Assembly (NCBI RefSeq): GCF_048270095.1
Contig: NZ_JBLWTL010000007.1
Location: 1 to 64,000, forward strand
DNA: 64,000 nt
Reading direction: 5' to 3'
Source of the DNA: Maricaulis sp048270095
Lineage (GTDB): Bacteria > Pseudomonadota > Alphaproteobacteria > Caulobacterales > Maricaulaceae
Position 1 is the first letter of the stretch, and each line of letters opens with the position of its first letter. Below are positions 7,746 to 16,894 of the stretch, one piece after another. Under the pieces are notes generated by a model. It was not told the DNA's origin and made no database searches. It saw only the letters and a program-made list of their open reading frames with translations. The position numbers were made by a program, and so were the translations under genes.

Positions 7746-8717
7746 CTAGTTACGGCGGCGAGCCGAGTAGGAATTGCTGGAATAAGAGGCCTGGGCCACC
7801 GGCATTTCCTCGGAATAGGTCTGATCGCCAGCTGGCATATCAGTCCCGTAGAGGTAGGTGCTGCTGCCTGGAGCGGGTGGCTGATTGGCCGCCACTGCAG
7901 GGATATTCGTGCTCATCGGCGGGTTGTGGCCGGGGAGGTCGATATCGTCGCAATCCATCAGGCGCCATTCCCAACGCTCTTCCGAACGCAAGGTGTAGCG
8001 GGTCACTGTCTCGGTGCCAGCCGGAATGAGATGGCTGTCGACCGAAGCCGGTTGATCAACGACCTGGATCGAATAGCTGTCATAACGGGGATCGATCGGA
8101 ATTTCCTCGACGCTCGCGGCCTGGACCAGAACATCGCGGGTGATCGTCGAGAACTCGGCCGGATGGTGGATCTCATCGATGCTGGCCGGCGTCACAATGA
8201 CATTGCGCGTCACAGTGCGGTATTCGCCAGCTTCCTCGACCAGACACCAGATTTCACCGGTTTCTGAATCATAGCGGGTCATCGATGCGCCCGGCTCATA
8301 GCCGCGGCGCCAGACCTGACGCGGCTCACGCACCATGATGGTCTCGGTCACCGTGTTGTGCACGGCGGGCTGAACCACATATTCGGAGTATGCCGGACGG
8401 ACCTGAACCGTTTCGGTGACGGTGTTATAAACCGGCTCGTGCACGATATAGCGCACACCGGCTTCACGTGACACGTATTCGCGGATCTCGTCACGCAGGC
8501 GCGGCGGAGCCACGTCATAGCGTTCGTAGGCATCCTGCGTCGTCACCTGTTCGGCGAAGGCGTCATATTGTGGATCAATCCGGACACGCGCATAGCACTC
8601 GCCCGAAGCGGCGCTGGACGGCGGATCCGGCGGGAACCATTCGGCATCGCCGGCGAAAGCTGCTGATGAGGCCAGAATCGCCAATGCGCTTCCGGTGATC
8701 AAGAATTTGCTGTGCAT
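7746..8717 (-). CDS. Secreted protein made of about 24-residue beta-like repeats, no OmpA domain
   Basis: 323 residues from the ATG at 8717, preceded by a strong aaggggggat ribosome site. A signal peptide ends at SAAFAG. The body is periodic. Units such as VYNTVTETVQVRPAYSEYVV, AVHNTVTETIMVREPRQVWR, EYRTVTRNVIVTPASIDEIH and EFSTITRDVLVQAASVEEIP recur about every 24 residues, with consensus [Y/F]-x-T-[V/I]-T-x-x-[V/I]-x-V-x-x-[P/A]. One unit is interrupted by a TGEIWCLVEEAGEY segment, and the repeats end in EWRLMDCDD. I recall similar repeats in front of OmpA peptidoglycan-binding domains; here the tail is only a Pro/Ser/Tyr-rich disordered region. Three cysteines could form disulfides. Function unknown, probably envelope. 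Confidence 0.7.
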   Translation of the reverse strand: MHSKFLITGSALAILASSAAFAGDAEWFPPDPPSSAASGECYARVRIDPQYDAFAEQVTTQDAYERYDVAPPRLRDEIREYVSREAGVRYIVHEPVYNTVTETVQVRPAYSEYVVQPAVHNTVTETIMVREPRQVWRRGYEPGASMTRYDSETGEIWCLVEEAGEYRTVTRNVIVTPASIDEIHHPAEFSTITRDVLVQAASVEEIPIDPRYDSYSIQVVDQPASVDSHLIPAGTETVTRYTLRSEERWEWRLMDCDDIDLPGHNPPMSTNIPAVAANQPPAPGSSTYLYGTDMPAGDQTYSEEMPVAQASYSSNSYSARRRN

Positions 8718-8888
8718 TATGCATCCCCCCTTCAGGACGTCGCCTCGCGACGACCGCAAGACACTCCAGTTCAGAAGAGGTTAACCCAAATTCATCGAAG
8801 AGTTAAGGCAATTTAAACTTTTATGTCGGGATTCACCGGTTAGGGGAAAAATTTCTGCCCAATTCGCCTGAGGGAGGTTTCTGGTTGC

Positions 8889-10145
8889 CTAGACGCCCGC
8901 CACGTTCCGCAGGATCTGACCGGTCAGCCACGCGCCCCAGGTTCCAGTGATATAGCCGACGACCGCCAGCAAGACCCCGACCGGGGCAAGCGAGGGGTGG
9001 AAGGCGGACGCGACGACCGGGGCGGAGGCCGCGCCGCCAATATTGGCCTGGCTGCCAACGGCGAGGAAGAAGACCGGCGCCTTGATGATGAATGCCATCG
9101 CTATGAGCAGGCAGGCATGGATCGCAATCCAGATGGCGCCGATCAGGAAGAATTCCGGATTACGCGCAATCGCGGTGATATCCATATTCATGCCGATCGT
9201 GGCGACGAGTATGTAGATGAAGACCGAGCCGGTCTTCATCGACCCGGCCCCGCTCAGCTTGCGGGCGGGCGAGAAGGACAGCGCGACGCCGATCGCGGTC
9301 GCGACAATGATCAGCCAGAAGAAACCGGAGTGCAGGCTGTAGCGTTCCAGCTCCGGATAGTGTTCGAAGAACCATGGCGCGAGGAAGTCGGAGGCCAGGT
9401 GCGCGATCGCGACGGCACCAAAACCGATCGCCGCGATAAACATCATGTCGCGCAGTTCGGGGATGCGCGCATGCTCCGATTCATAGGCTTCCGCCTTGAG
9501 GCGCAGATGATCGACAGCGCGAGCATCGGCGCCGAGCCGCTTGTCGATTGCCACCGCATGGCTCGCTGCAATCAGCAAGAGTGCCATCCAGACATTGGCG
9601 ACAATGACGTCGACGGCAATCCAGGCCGAGAAGATCTGGTCGCCAACATCGAAGATCTCATACATCGCTGCCTGGTTGGCGCCGCCGCCGATCCAGCTGC
9701 CGGCAACAGTCGTCATCCCGCGCCAGACGGCTTCAGGTCCGTCGACACCAATCAGGTCGGGCAGGAAGGAGCTGGCGATCAGCAGGGCGATCGGCCCACC
9801 GATAATCACGCCGATCGTGCCGGTCAGGAACATGATGAGGGCTTTGGGACCAAGCCGCAGCGTTGCCGGCAGGTCTGCCGACATCGCCAGCAGAACCAGG
9901 GCTGCCGGCAAAAGATAGCGCGAGGCCACGAAGTAGAGCCGGGATTCTTCCGGGTCCACGATATTGAATGTGTTCAGGAGTGAAGGCAGGAAATAGCAAA
10001 GCAGGAGCGGGGGGAAAACCTGGTAGAAACGCTTGAAGGTCGGGCCGCCCGAGGTCGAGGTCCAGAATACCGCCCCCAGGATGACGGCTAGCAGACCCAG
10101 TACGACAGCATCATTGCTGATCAGCGGTGCAAGTTCGTTTTCCAT
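8889..10145 (-). CDS. DUF819-family integral membrane protein
   Basis: 418 residues from the ATG at 10145, preceded by ccgggggaatt. About 10-11 hydrophobic helices span the whole length, starting at NDAVVLGLLAVILGAVFW. TGTIGVIIGGPIALLI and the AVGSQANIGGAASAPVVASA segment near the C-terminus, with conserved small residues, are typical of DUF819 (YjcL-like) proteins. These are predicted transporters related in topology to Na+-coupled carriers; no substrate is established. It stands alone, with the terminator of the first M13 peptidase just upstream. Confidence 0.8.
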   Translation of the reverse strand: MENELAPLISNDAVVLGLLAVILGAVFWTSTSGGPTFKRFYQVFPPLLLCYFLPSLLNTFNIVDPEESRLYFVASRYLLPAALVLLAMSADLPATLRLGPKALIMFLTGTIGVIIGGPIALLIASSFLPDLIGVDGPEAVWRGMTTVAGSWIGGGANQAAMYEIFDVGDQIFSAWIAVDVIVANVWMALLLIAASHAVAIDKRLGADARAVDHLRLKAEAYESEHARIPELRDMMFIAAIGFGAVAIAHLASDFLAPWFFEHYPELERYSLHSGFFWLIIVATAIGVALSFSPARKLSGAGSMKTGSVFIYILVATIGMNMDITAIARNPEFFLIGAIWIAIHACLLIAMAFIIKAPVFFLAVGSQANIGGAASAPVVASAFHPSLAPVGVLLAVVGYITGTWGAWLTGQILRNVAGV

Positions 10146-10209
10146 GAATTCCCCCGGAAGCTGCCCTGATATGACCGTGCCCGGCGCTGCTTCGCAACCC
10201 CCCAATACA

Positions 10210-10238
10210 AAACGGCCCGGCCAGGGGCCGGGCCGTTT
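10210..10238 (-). terminator. Rho-independent-type hairpin after the first M13 peptidase
   Basis: A 13-bp perfect stem (aaacggcccggcc / ggccgggccgttt) with a 3-nt loop lies 19 bp beyond the peptidase stop. On the minus strand it is followed by a short T-rich run (gttttgtattg). Confidence 0.75.
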
Positions 10239-10256
10239 CATACAGGATCGAACAGG

Positions 10257-12332
10257 CTACCAGACGGAGACGCGTTCCTCAGGTGGCAGATAGAGCGCAT
10301 CGTCCTCGGTGACACCGAAGGCCTCGTACCAGACATCCATATTCCGGACGACTCCATTGGTGCGGTATTGGGACGGGCTGTGCGGGTCTGTGGTGATGCG
10401 GGCGACGAGATTATCCTCGGTGTAGAGCCGGCGCCAGACCTGGGCCCACGCCATGAAGAAGCGTTGATCGCCGGTGAAGCCGTCAATCACTGGCGCTTCG
10501 CCGCCATGATCGGCGAGATACATGTGATAGGCGCGATAGGCCATCGAGAGCCCGCCGATATCGCCGATATTTTCACCCAGGGTGAGGCGTCCATTTACGA
10601 ACATGCCCTCGACCGGAGAGAATTCCTCATACTGCGCGACGATCTGGTCGGTGCGTGCATCGAACTGCTCGCGCGAATAATCCGTCCACCAGTTGCGCAG
10701 CAGGCCATCGCCATCGGACTGACTGCCCTGATCGTCGAAACCATGGCCCATTTCATGACCGATCACGGCACCAATGCCGCCGAAATTCACCGCCGGGTCG
10801 GCATTGGCATCGAAGAAGGGGCCTTGAAGAATGGCCGCCGGGAAGACAATTTCATTGGCGGTCGAGGAATAATAGGCATTCACCGTCTGGGGTGACATGC
10901 CCCATTCCCACTCACGGATCGGGCCACGCAGGCGCGCGCGGCTCTCGGCACGGTACCAGGCCGAGATGCGTTCCGAATTGCCGAACAGGTCATCGGGGCG
11001 GATCTCGATCGACGAATAGTCCGGCCACTGGTCTGGATAGGCAATCTTCGGGGTGAATTTGGCGAGCTTGTCGAGCGCTTCGGCCCGGGTCTCGTCATCC
11101 ATCCATTCCAGGGTTTCGATCCGATCACCGAGCGCCCGGCGCAGATAGCCGACCAGGTCTTCCATCTCGGCCTTGCTCTCGGCCGGGAAATGCCGCTCGA
11201 CATAGATGCGGCCAATCGCCTGGCCGAGCGGCCCGTTGACATACTGTATCGCCCGGCGATCGCGGGCGCGGGGCTCTTCCGTGCCTGAAAGCGTCCGGCT
11301 CCAGAAATCGAAGCTGCGATCATAGAACGCCTCATCGAGTTCATTGCGGTTTGAATCCATATAATGGAGTGTCAGATAATCCTTCCAGGTCTCCAGCGGG
11401 ATTTCCTGGAAGAAGGAGGCCAGCGACTGGACAGCGGTGTTCTGTGAGACCACGACATTGTCCTGGTCGGCAAAGTCCAGCGCCGTCATGAAGCGCGCCC
11501 AGTCAAAGCCCGGGGCGTAGGCCTGCAGTTCTTCGACCGTCATGGGATTATAGCTGGCGACGCGGTCGCGGCTTTCCGCGCGAGTCCAGTGCATCTGCGC
11601 GATCGCGGTTTCCAGGTCCAGCACGGCCTGGGCGCGCAAGGAACCATTGTTTTCGCCGAGCATGCCAAACACATCGCTCATGTATTCGACATAGGCGGCA
11701 CGATAAGCGTCGAAGCGCTCATCATCACGCAGATAATAGTCGCGGTCCGGCATGCCCAGGCCCGATTGGCGGATATAGACGATGTAAGTGTCCGGATTGC
11801 CGGCATCGCGGCCAACGCCGGCGCCAAACAGCGAGGCAAATCCGCTCGCGCCAAACAGGTCAATCACGTCGCCATAACTCTGTGCCGCGGCGATCCGGTC
11901 AAGGCCGGGCTGGGCCGGGTTCAGGCCCAGTGCATTGAGACGCTCGCTATCCATGTAGCTGGCATAGAGGTCGCCGACCTGTTGCTCGACGGAGCCGGCC
12001 GGGTTTTCTGTCGCCGATACGTCCGCGATAATCGCGTCGATGCGCTCTTCCGCGCTCAGGGCAAGTTCTGAGAAGGATCCGAAATTCGAGAAACCGGCGG
12101 GGATTTCGGTCGTGTCGAGCCAGCCTTCATTCACATAGCGGAAGAAGTCGTCACCGGGCGCGACGGTCTCGCTTATATGCTGGGTTTCGATGCCCCAGGT
12201 GCCAAGCGACGGGGCCGCGGCCTGGGCAGCCGGTTCGCTGGCAGCGCTAGTGTCCGCTACGGGTGATTCAGCCGCCGGGCTACAAGCCGCCAGGAAGGCG
12301 AGGCACACGGTGCGGAGGAGGATTTTCTTCAC
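10257..12332 (-). CDS. M13-family metallopeptidase lipoprotein, third of three in the minus-strand order
   Basis: 691 residues from a GTG at 12332, chosen because ggag lies 9 bases upstream and because it gives a lipoprotein N-terminus (KKILLRT..AFLAACSP) matching its two neighbours. A TTG eight codons upstream is possible. Neprilysin/PepO-family marks are complete: VNAYYSSTANEIVFPAAILQ, the zinc site GHEMGHGFDD (HExxH, about residue 525), the distal zinc ligand and catalytic aspartate in GENIGDIGGL, and PPEERVSVW at the end (family members end near this length). It should be a periplasmic or outer-membrane zinc endopeptidase acting on oligopeptides. It is closely similar to 12502-14589 and 14750-16825. 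Confidence 0.93.
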   Translation of the reverse strand: MKKILLRTVCLAFLAACSPAAESPVADTSAASEPAAQAAAPSLGTWGIETQHISETVAPGDDFFRYVNEGWLDTTEIPAGFSNFGSFSELALSAEERIDAIIADVSATENPAGSVEQQVGDLYASYMDSERLNALGLNPAQPGLDRIAAAQSYGDVIDLFGASGFASLFGAGVGRDAGNPDTYIVYIRQSGLGMPDRDYYLRDDERFDAYRAAYVEYMSDVFGMLGENNGSLRAQAVLDLETAIAQMHWTRAESRDRVASYNPMTVEELQAYAPGFDWARFMTALDFADQDNVVVSQNTAVQSLASFFQEIPLETWKDYLTLHYMDSNRNELDEAFYDRSFDFWSRTLSGTEEPRARDRRAIQYVNGPLGQAIGRIYVERHFPAESKAEMEDLVGYLRRALGDRIETLEWMDDETRAEALDKLAKFTPKIAYPDQWPDYSSIEIRPDDLFGNSERISAWYRAESRARLRGPIREWEWGMSPQTVNAYYSSTANEIVFPAAILQGPFFDANADPAVNFGGIGAVIGHEMGHGFDDQGSQSDGDGLLRNWWTDYSREQFDARTDQIVAQYEEFSPVEGMFVNGRLTLGENIGDIGGLSMAYRAYHMYLADHGGEAPVIDGFTGDQRFFMAWAQVWRRLYTEDNLVARITTDPHSPSQYRTNGVVRNMDVWYEAFGVTEDDALYLPPEERVSVW

Positions 12333-12447
12333 GGGACATTTCTCCGTCTGGTTCAAATCTGATTGGGAGCGAGACTAGGGCGCGCTGGCCAGGACGCAAG
12401 CCTTCGGTGGCAATTCGTCACCGCGGGGCCTGAAACGAGCCCGGTAC

Positions 12448-12482
12448 AAAAAAAAAGGCGGCCCGGCATGACCGGACCGCCT
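12448..12482 (-). terminator. Rho-independent terminator after the middle M13 peptidase
   Basis: The minus strand reads an 11-bp stem (aggcggtccgg / ccgggccgcct, one G-U) with a small loop followed by nine T residues. It lies 20 bp beyond the stop at 12502. Confidence 0.9.
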
Positions 12483-12501
12483 GATTTGTTATTGGGTCCG
12501 A

Positions 12502-14589
12502 CTACCAGATCGAAACCCGCTCTTCCGGTGGCAGGTAGAGATCGCTGTCCTCGGTAATGCCGAAGGCTTCATACCAGGCATCGATATTGCGGACGACGCC
12601 ATTGACCCGGTATTGTGCCGGGCTGTGCGGGTCCGAACGCAGGCGCGAGACCATGCTGTCTTCGGTCATTTTCGAGCGCCAGACCTGGGCCCATGACATG
12701 AAGAAGCGTTGGTCCCCGGTCAGGCCATCGAGCACCGGAGCGTCGCCGCCATGGTCAGCCAGATAGGCGTGATAGGCCTGGTAAGCGATGGAGAGGCCGC
12801 CGAGGTCACCGATATTCTCACCCAGGGTGAGCTGGCCGTTGACGTTTTCACCTTCAACCGGCGAGAAGGCGTCGTATTGGGCGACTAGGCTGCCGGTGCG
12901 CTCCCGGAAGTGCTCGCGGGAGAAGTCGGTCCACCAGTTGCGCAACACGCCCTGTCCGTCCTGTTCGGCACCCTGATCGTCGAAGCCATGGCCCATTTCA
13001 TGGCCGATGACGCCGCCAATAGCCGCAAAATTGACCGCCGGGTCGGCGAAAGGATCGAAGAAGGGGGCTTGCAGGATGGCCGCCGGGAAGACGATCTCAT
13101 TGCTGTCCGGGTTGTAGTAGGCATTGACCGTCTGCGGGCTCATATACCACATCCAGTCGCGCTTGGACTCGTTCAACTGGGCGCGTTGGTCGGCCCAGTT
13201 CCAGGCGCTGATCGCGCGGACATTGCCGATCAAATCGCCGGAATCAACGGCAATCGTGGAATAATCGCGCCAGACATCCGGGTAGCCGATCTTCGGCAGG
13301 AAGCTTTCCAGCTTGTCCTGGGCCTCGGCGCGGGTGGCGTCATCCATCCATTCCAGCGTCGCGATGCGGGCTGCGAAGGCCGCGCGCAGGTATTCGACCA
13401 GCTCTTCCATCTGCGCCTTGTACTCCGGCGGGAAGTAGCGCTCGACATAGACTTGGCCGATGTTTTCACCAAAGCGTCCATTGACGAACTGGATGGCACG
13501 CAGATCACGCGGACGCTGTTCCTCAACGCCGCGCAGGGTGCGCGAGTAGAAGTCAAAGCTCGCTTCGTCGAACCGGGCCGGAAGCTGACCGGTCTGGTTG
13601 TCGACGAAATGGAAGGCCAGATAGGATGCCAGCACATCAACGGGCGTTTCGGCGAACAGCTGCGCAGTGCCTTGAACGGCGGTGTCGGTATTGACGACGA
13701 CTTCGGTGATATCGGCGATGCCGAGGGCTTCCAGGAAGGCGCCCCACTCAAAGCCCGGTGCATAGGTCTCAAGTTCGGCCAGGGTCATCAGGTGGTAATT
13801 CGGCACGGATTCGCGGGCCAGTTCGGCCGGCCAGTGAACCTGGGCCAGGGCTGTTTCCAGCGCCATGATGTCAGCGGCGCGCTCTCCGGCATTATCGATT
13901 CCGGACAGCGTCAGGATATTGGTGATATAGGCCACATAAGCTTCGCGATAAGCGACATAGCGCTCACCGTCATCGAGATAGTAATCACGGTTTGGCAGAC
14001 CCAGGCCGCTTTGTGAGACATGGGTGAGGTAACGCTGTGGATTGCCGGAATCCTGGGCGACATAGAGCCCCATCATCGACTGGTGGACAGGAAGGCCGAA
14101 CCAGCGAGCGATCTCTGTATGCGTCGTCGAAGCGAGCACGGCGTCGAGCTCTTCCTGGATCGGTGACAGGCCGAGCGCTTCGATCCGGTCGGTATCCATA
14201 TAGCTGCGATACAGGTCGCCGATCTGCTGTTCCGGCGTGCCGGCAACAGCGTCCGTGGTCGCGGCGGCCTCGGCGATAATGGTGTTCACGCGCTCTTCCG
14301 AGGTCAGATAGAGGTCAAGGAACGCACCGGCCGAGCTGAAGCCGGTGGGGATTTCCGCGGTATCCAGCCAGCCTTGATTGACGTGCGTGAAAAAGTCGTC
14401 GCCGGGGCTGACGGTCTCGCTGACATAGGCGGTTTCGATACCCCAGCTGCCCAGGGCCGCCTCGCCGGTGAGGGCTGCAGTTTCAGCCGGGGTTTCGACG
14501 GCCGGGGTATCGGGTGCGGGGGCCTCGGCGGCCGGGTTGCAGGCGGCGAGCATCGCGACGCATACGCCGCTGAGCAGAAACTTTTTCAT
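12502..14589 (-). CDS. M13-family metallopeptidase lipoprotein, second of three
   Basis: 695 residues from the ATG at 14589 (MKKFLLSGVCVAMLAACNPA, lipobox LAAC). The mature N-terminus is a Pro/Ala/Glu-rich linker typical of outer-membrane lipoproteins. The long alpha-helical M13 N-domain starts at SWGIETAYVSETVSPGDDFF. The catalytic part has VNAYYNPDSNEIVFPAAILQ, GHEMGHGFDDQG (HExxH) and GENIGDLGGL, and the protein ends PPEERVSIW. It is a predicted extracytoplasmic zinc oligopeptidase. Its own terminator and a 160-bp upstream gap suggest that each member of the array can be transcribed alone. Confidence 0.93.
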   Translation of the reverse strand: MKKFLLSGVCVAMLAACNPAAEAPAPDTPAVETPAETAALTGEAALGSWGIETAYVSETVSPGDDFFTHVNQGWLDTAEIPTGFSSAGAFLDLYLTSEERVNTIIAEAAATTDAVAGTPEQQIGDLYRSYMDTDRIEALGLSPIQEELDAVLASTTHTEIARWFGLPVHQSMMGLYVAQDSGNPQRYLTHVSQSGLGLPNRDYYLDDGERYVAYREAYVAYITNILTLSGIDNAGERAADIMALETALAQVHWPAELARESVPNYHLMTLAELETYAPGFEWGAFLEALGIADITEVVVNTDTAVQGTAQLFAETPVDVLASYLAFHFVDNQTGQLPARFDEASFDFYSRTLRGVEEQRPRDLRAIQFVNGRFGENIGQVYVERYFPPEYKAQMEELVEYLRAAFAARIATLEWMDDATRAEAQDKLESFLPKIGYPDVWRDYSTIAVDSGDLIGNVRAISAWNWADQRAQLNESKRDWMWYMSPQTVNAYYNPDSNEIVFPAAILQAPFFDPFADPAVNFAAIGGVIGHEMGHGFDDQGAEQDGQGVLRNWWTDFSREHFRERTGSLVAQYDAFSPVEGENVNGQLTLGENIGDLGGLSIAYQAYHAYLADHGGDAPVLDGLTGDQRFFMSWAQVWRSKMTEDSMVSRLRSDPHSPAQYRVNGVVRNIDAWYEAFGITEDSDLYLPPEERVSIW

Positions 14590-14695
14590 ACTGGATTTTC
14601 CCAAGGGTTCTTTACGTTAACTTTCGATCATAAAGCCGGGCGGGCCGGAAGCAACTGACGGTTTTGTTAGGTTTCGCGGGCAGCGGGCAAAGACA

Positions 14696-14723
14696 AGGCG
14701 GCCCGGATTGCTCCGGGCCGCCT
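14696..14723 (-). terminator. Hairpin terminator after the first M13 peptidase of the array
   Basis: A perfect 12-bp stem (aggcggcccgga / tccgggccgcct) with a ttgc loop lies 27 bp past the stop. The T run on the minus strand is short (cttgtcttt), so termination may be incomplete and allow readthrough into the next paralogue. Confidence 0.7.
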
Positions 14724-14749
14724 GCTTTGTTTGGTGCTGACAGAGCCTG

Positions 14750-16825
14750 CTACCAGATTGAAACCCGCTCTTCGGGCGGCAGGTAGAGGGCGTCACCTTC
14801 CTGGATGTCGAAGGCTGCATACCAGGCGTCGAGATTTCGCACGACACCATTGGTGCGGTATTGGGACGGGCTGTGCGGGTCGGTGGTCAGTCGCGCAACC
14901 AGATTGTCTTCACGATAGAGGCGGCGCCAGACCTGGGCCCAGGCGAGGAAGAAACGCTGGTCGCCGGTGAAGCCGTCAATAACCGGCGCCTCGCCACCAC
15001 AGCAGGAGTCCAGATACTGGTGATAGGCGGTGTAGGCCATTTGCATCCCACCGAGATCACCGATGTTCTCACCCATGGTGAAACGGCCATTTACGTTCAT
15101 GCCCTCGATGGGCGAATAGCTGTCGTATTGCGCACCCAGGCGGGCAGCGCGTTCCTCGAAGCCGGCATCGGTTTCCGCTGACCACCAGTCACGGATCGAA
15201 CCATCATGATCGAAGCGGCGCCCCTGATCGTCGAAGCCATGGCCAATTTCGTGACCGATCACGGCGCCGATCGCACCGTAATTCATCGCGGCATCGGCAT
15301 TGGGATCGAAGAAGGGAGGCTGGAGGATGCCGGCCGGGAAGGTGATCTGGTTCATCAACGGATTGTAGGAAGCGTTGATGGTTTGCGGCGGATAGGGCCA
15401 CTGAGACCGGTCGACCGGACCGGCGAGGTCTTCGATCTGCTGGTTCCAGTTGAAGGCGTTGATCCGCATCATATTGCCGAACAGATCATCCGCTTCAATA
15501 TCCAGAGCCGAGTAGTCCTGCCATTCATCGGGGTATCCGATGCGCGGCTCAAAGGTCGACAATTTGCGCAGCGCATTGGCGCGCGTTTCGTCATCCATCC
15601 ATTCGAGATTGGTCAGCCGGCCTTCGAAAGCCGTCACCAGATTGGCAACCAGATCTTCCATGGCGGCCTTTGAGGATGGCGGGAAATGTTGGTCGACATA
15701 GATCTGGCCGACGGCCTCGCCGAGCTGTCCGCCGACGATATTGACGCCGCGCCGGTCGCGGGGGCGCTGTTCCTCGGTGCCGTTGAGGGTGCGGCCATAG
15801 AAGTCGAAATTGGCCTGGTCGAAGGCGAGAGGCAGGCTGCCGGCATTGTTCTGCAGGAAATGGAAGGTCAGATAATCCTGCCAGACCGAGACAGGGGTTT
15901 CCTCGAAGATCCGGGCGGTTTCCTCGATCGCGCTCGGCTGGGCGACCAGATAGGTGGCCACGCCGTCGAGACCGAGCTGTGTCAGGCCGGTCGCCAGGTC
16001 CAGCTGGGGGGCCAGCGCGGCCAGCTGATCGAGCGGCATGGGATTGTAGATTTCCGTGATATTGCGGGAGCGTTCCTGGGTCCAGTGAACTTCGGCGAGC
16101 TGCGTCTCCAGCTGCATGATCGCATCAGCCTTGGCCGCTCCGCCCTCAATGCCGGCCAGTTCAAACATCTGGCCAATGAAAGCGGTATAGGCTTCGCGAT
16201 AGCGGGCGTAATTCTCGTTCTCAAGATCGACATAATAGTCGCGGTCGGGAAGGCCCAGTCCGCCCTGACCGACGAAGACGGTGTAGCGTGTGGTATCGGC
16301 GGGGTCGGGAATAATGCCGATATCGAGCGGTGCCTGGTGGCCGACGGTCGCAAACAGATTCAATACCGCGTCAGGCGTGTCAGCCGCGGTGATCTGGTCG
16401 AGATAAGGTTGAGCGGGCGCCAGGCCGAGAGTCTCGATGGTCTGGGTATCCATCCAGCTGCCATAGAGATCGCCGACTTTCTGTTCGATTGTACCTGCAG
16501 CGGGATGCCCGGAGGCCAGTTCCAGGATGATGTCCTGAACCTGTTCTTCTGCTTCCAGGGCCAGTACGGTAAACATGCCGAAATTGGACAGGTCGGACGG
16601 GATCTCCGTTGTTTCCAGCCATTGTCCGTTGGCATACCGATAGAAATCGTCGCCGGGCGTGTAGGCCAGATCCATACCGGCCTGGTCGAAGCCCCAATCA
16701 CCGATCTCTGCCGACATCTCGGCGCCGGTATTTGCGGTCAGTTCAACAGCGCTGCCGGAAATGCCTGTCTGGTCACAAGCAGCGAGCAGCGCAAAAATCG
16801 CTGTGCTCAACAATAGCTTCTTCAT
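14750..16825 (-). CDS. M13-family metallopeptidase lipoprotein, first of three
   Basis: 691 residues from the ATG at 16825, preceded by ggggaatttt. The lipoprotein signal is MKKLLLSTAIFALLAACDQT. The GDWGFDQAGMDLAYTPGDDF entry, INASYNPLMNQITFPAGILQ, GHEIGHGFDDQG (HExxH) and GENIGDLGGM are all present, and it ends PPEERVSIW. Two residues in the substrate-strand motif differ from the siblings (NAS-Y and NQITF rather than NAYY and NEIVF). This suggests altered specificity; it is the most divergent member of the three. Confidence 0.93.
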   Translation of the reverse strand: MKKLLLSTAIFALLAACDQTGISGSAVELTANTGAEMSAEIGDWGFDQAGMDLAYTPGDDFYRYANGQWLETTEIPSDLSNFGMFTVLALEAEEQVQDIILELASGHPAAGTIEQKVGDLYGSWMDTQTIETLGLAPAQPYLDQITAADTPDAVLNLFATVGHQAPLDIGIIPDPADTTRYTVFVGQGGLGLPDRDYYVDLENENYARYREAYTAFIGQMFELAGIEGGAAKADAIMQLETQLAEVHWTQERSRNITEIYNPMPLDQLAALAPQLDLATGLTQLGLDGVATYLVAQPSAIEETARIFEETPVSVWQDYLTFHFLQNNAGSLPLAFDQANFDFYGRTLNGTEEQRPRDRRGVNIVGGQLGEAVGQIYVDQHFPPSSKAAMEDLVANLVTAFEGRLTNLEWMDDETRANALRKLSTFEPRIGYPDEWQDYSALDIEADDLFGNMMRINAFNWNQQIEDLAGPVDRSQWPYPPQTINASYNPLMNQITFPAGILQPPFFDPNADAAMNYGAIGAVIGHEIGHGFDDQGRRFDHDGSIRDWWSAETDAGFEERAARLGAQYDSYSPIEGMNVNGRFTMGENIGDLGGMQMAYTAYHQYLDSCCGGEAPVIDGFTGDQRFFLAWAQVWRRLYREDNLVARLTTDPHSPSQYRTNGVVRNLDAWYAAFDIQEGDALYLPPEERVSIW

Positions 16826-16855
16826 CAAAATTCCCCGTGTACTTTGTCAGATGGG

Positions 16856-16888
16856 ACGGCCCCGCGCGAAAATACCGCGTGGGGCCGT
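16856..16888 (-). terminator. Long hairpin between the RND efflux operon and the M13 array
   Basis: acggccccgcgc pairs with gcgtggggccgt (12 bp, one G-T) around a 9-nt loop, 7 bp after the efflux-pump stop. There is no T tract on either side, so it may act through Rho or stabilise the transcript end. Confidence 0.5.
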
Positions 16889-16894
16889 GTTTGG

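Noticed and set aside
8775..8822. TTAA pairs upstream of the secreted repeat protein as a CtrA site
   Set aside because: The spacing is TTAA-N6-TTAA (ttaaggcaatttaa), not the required N7, and the flanks do not match.
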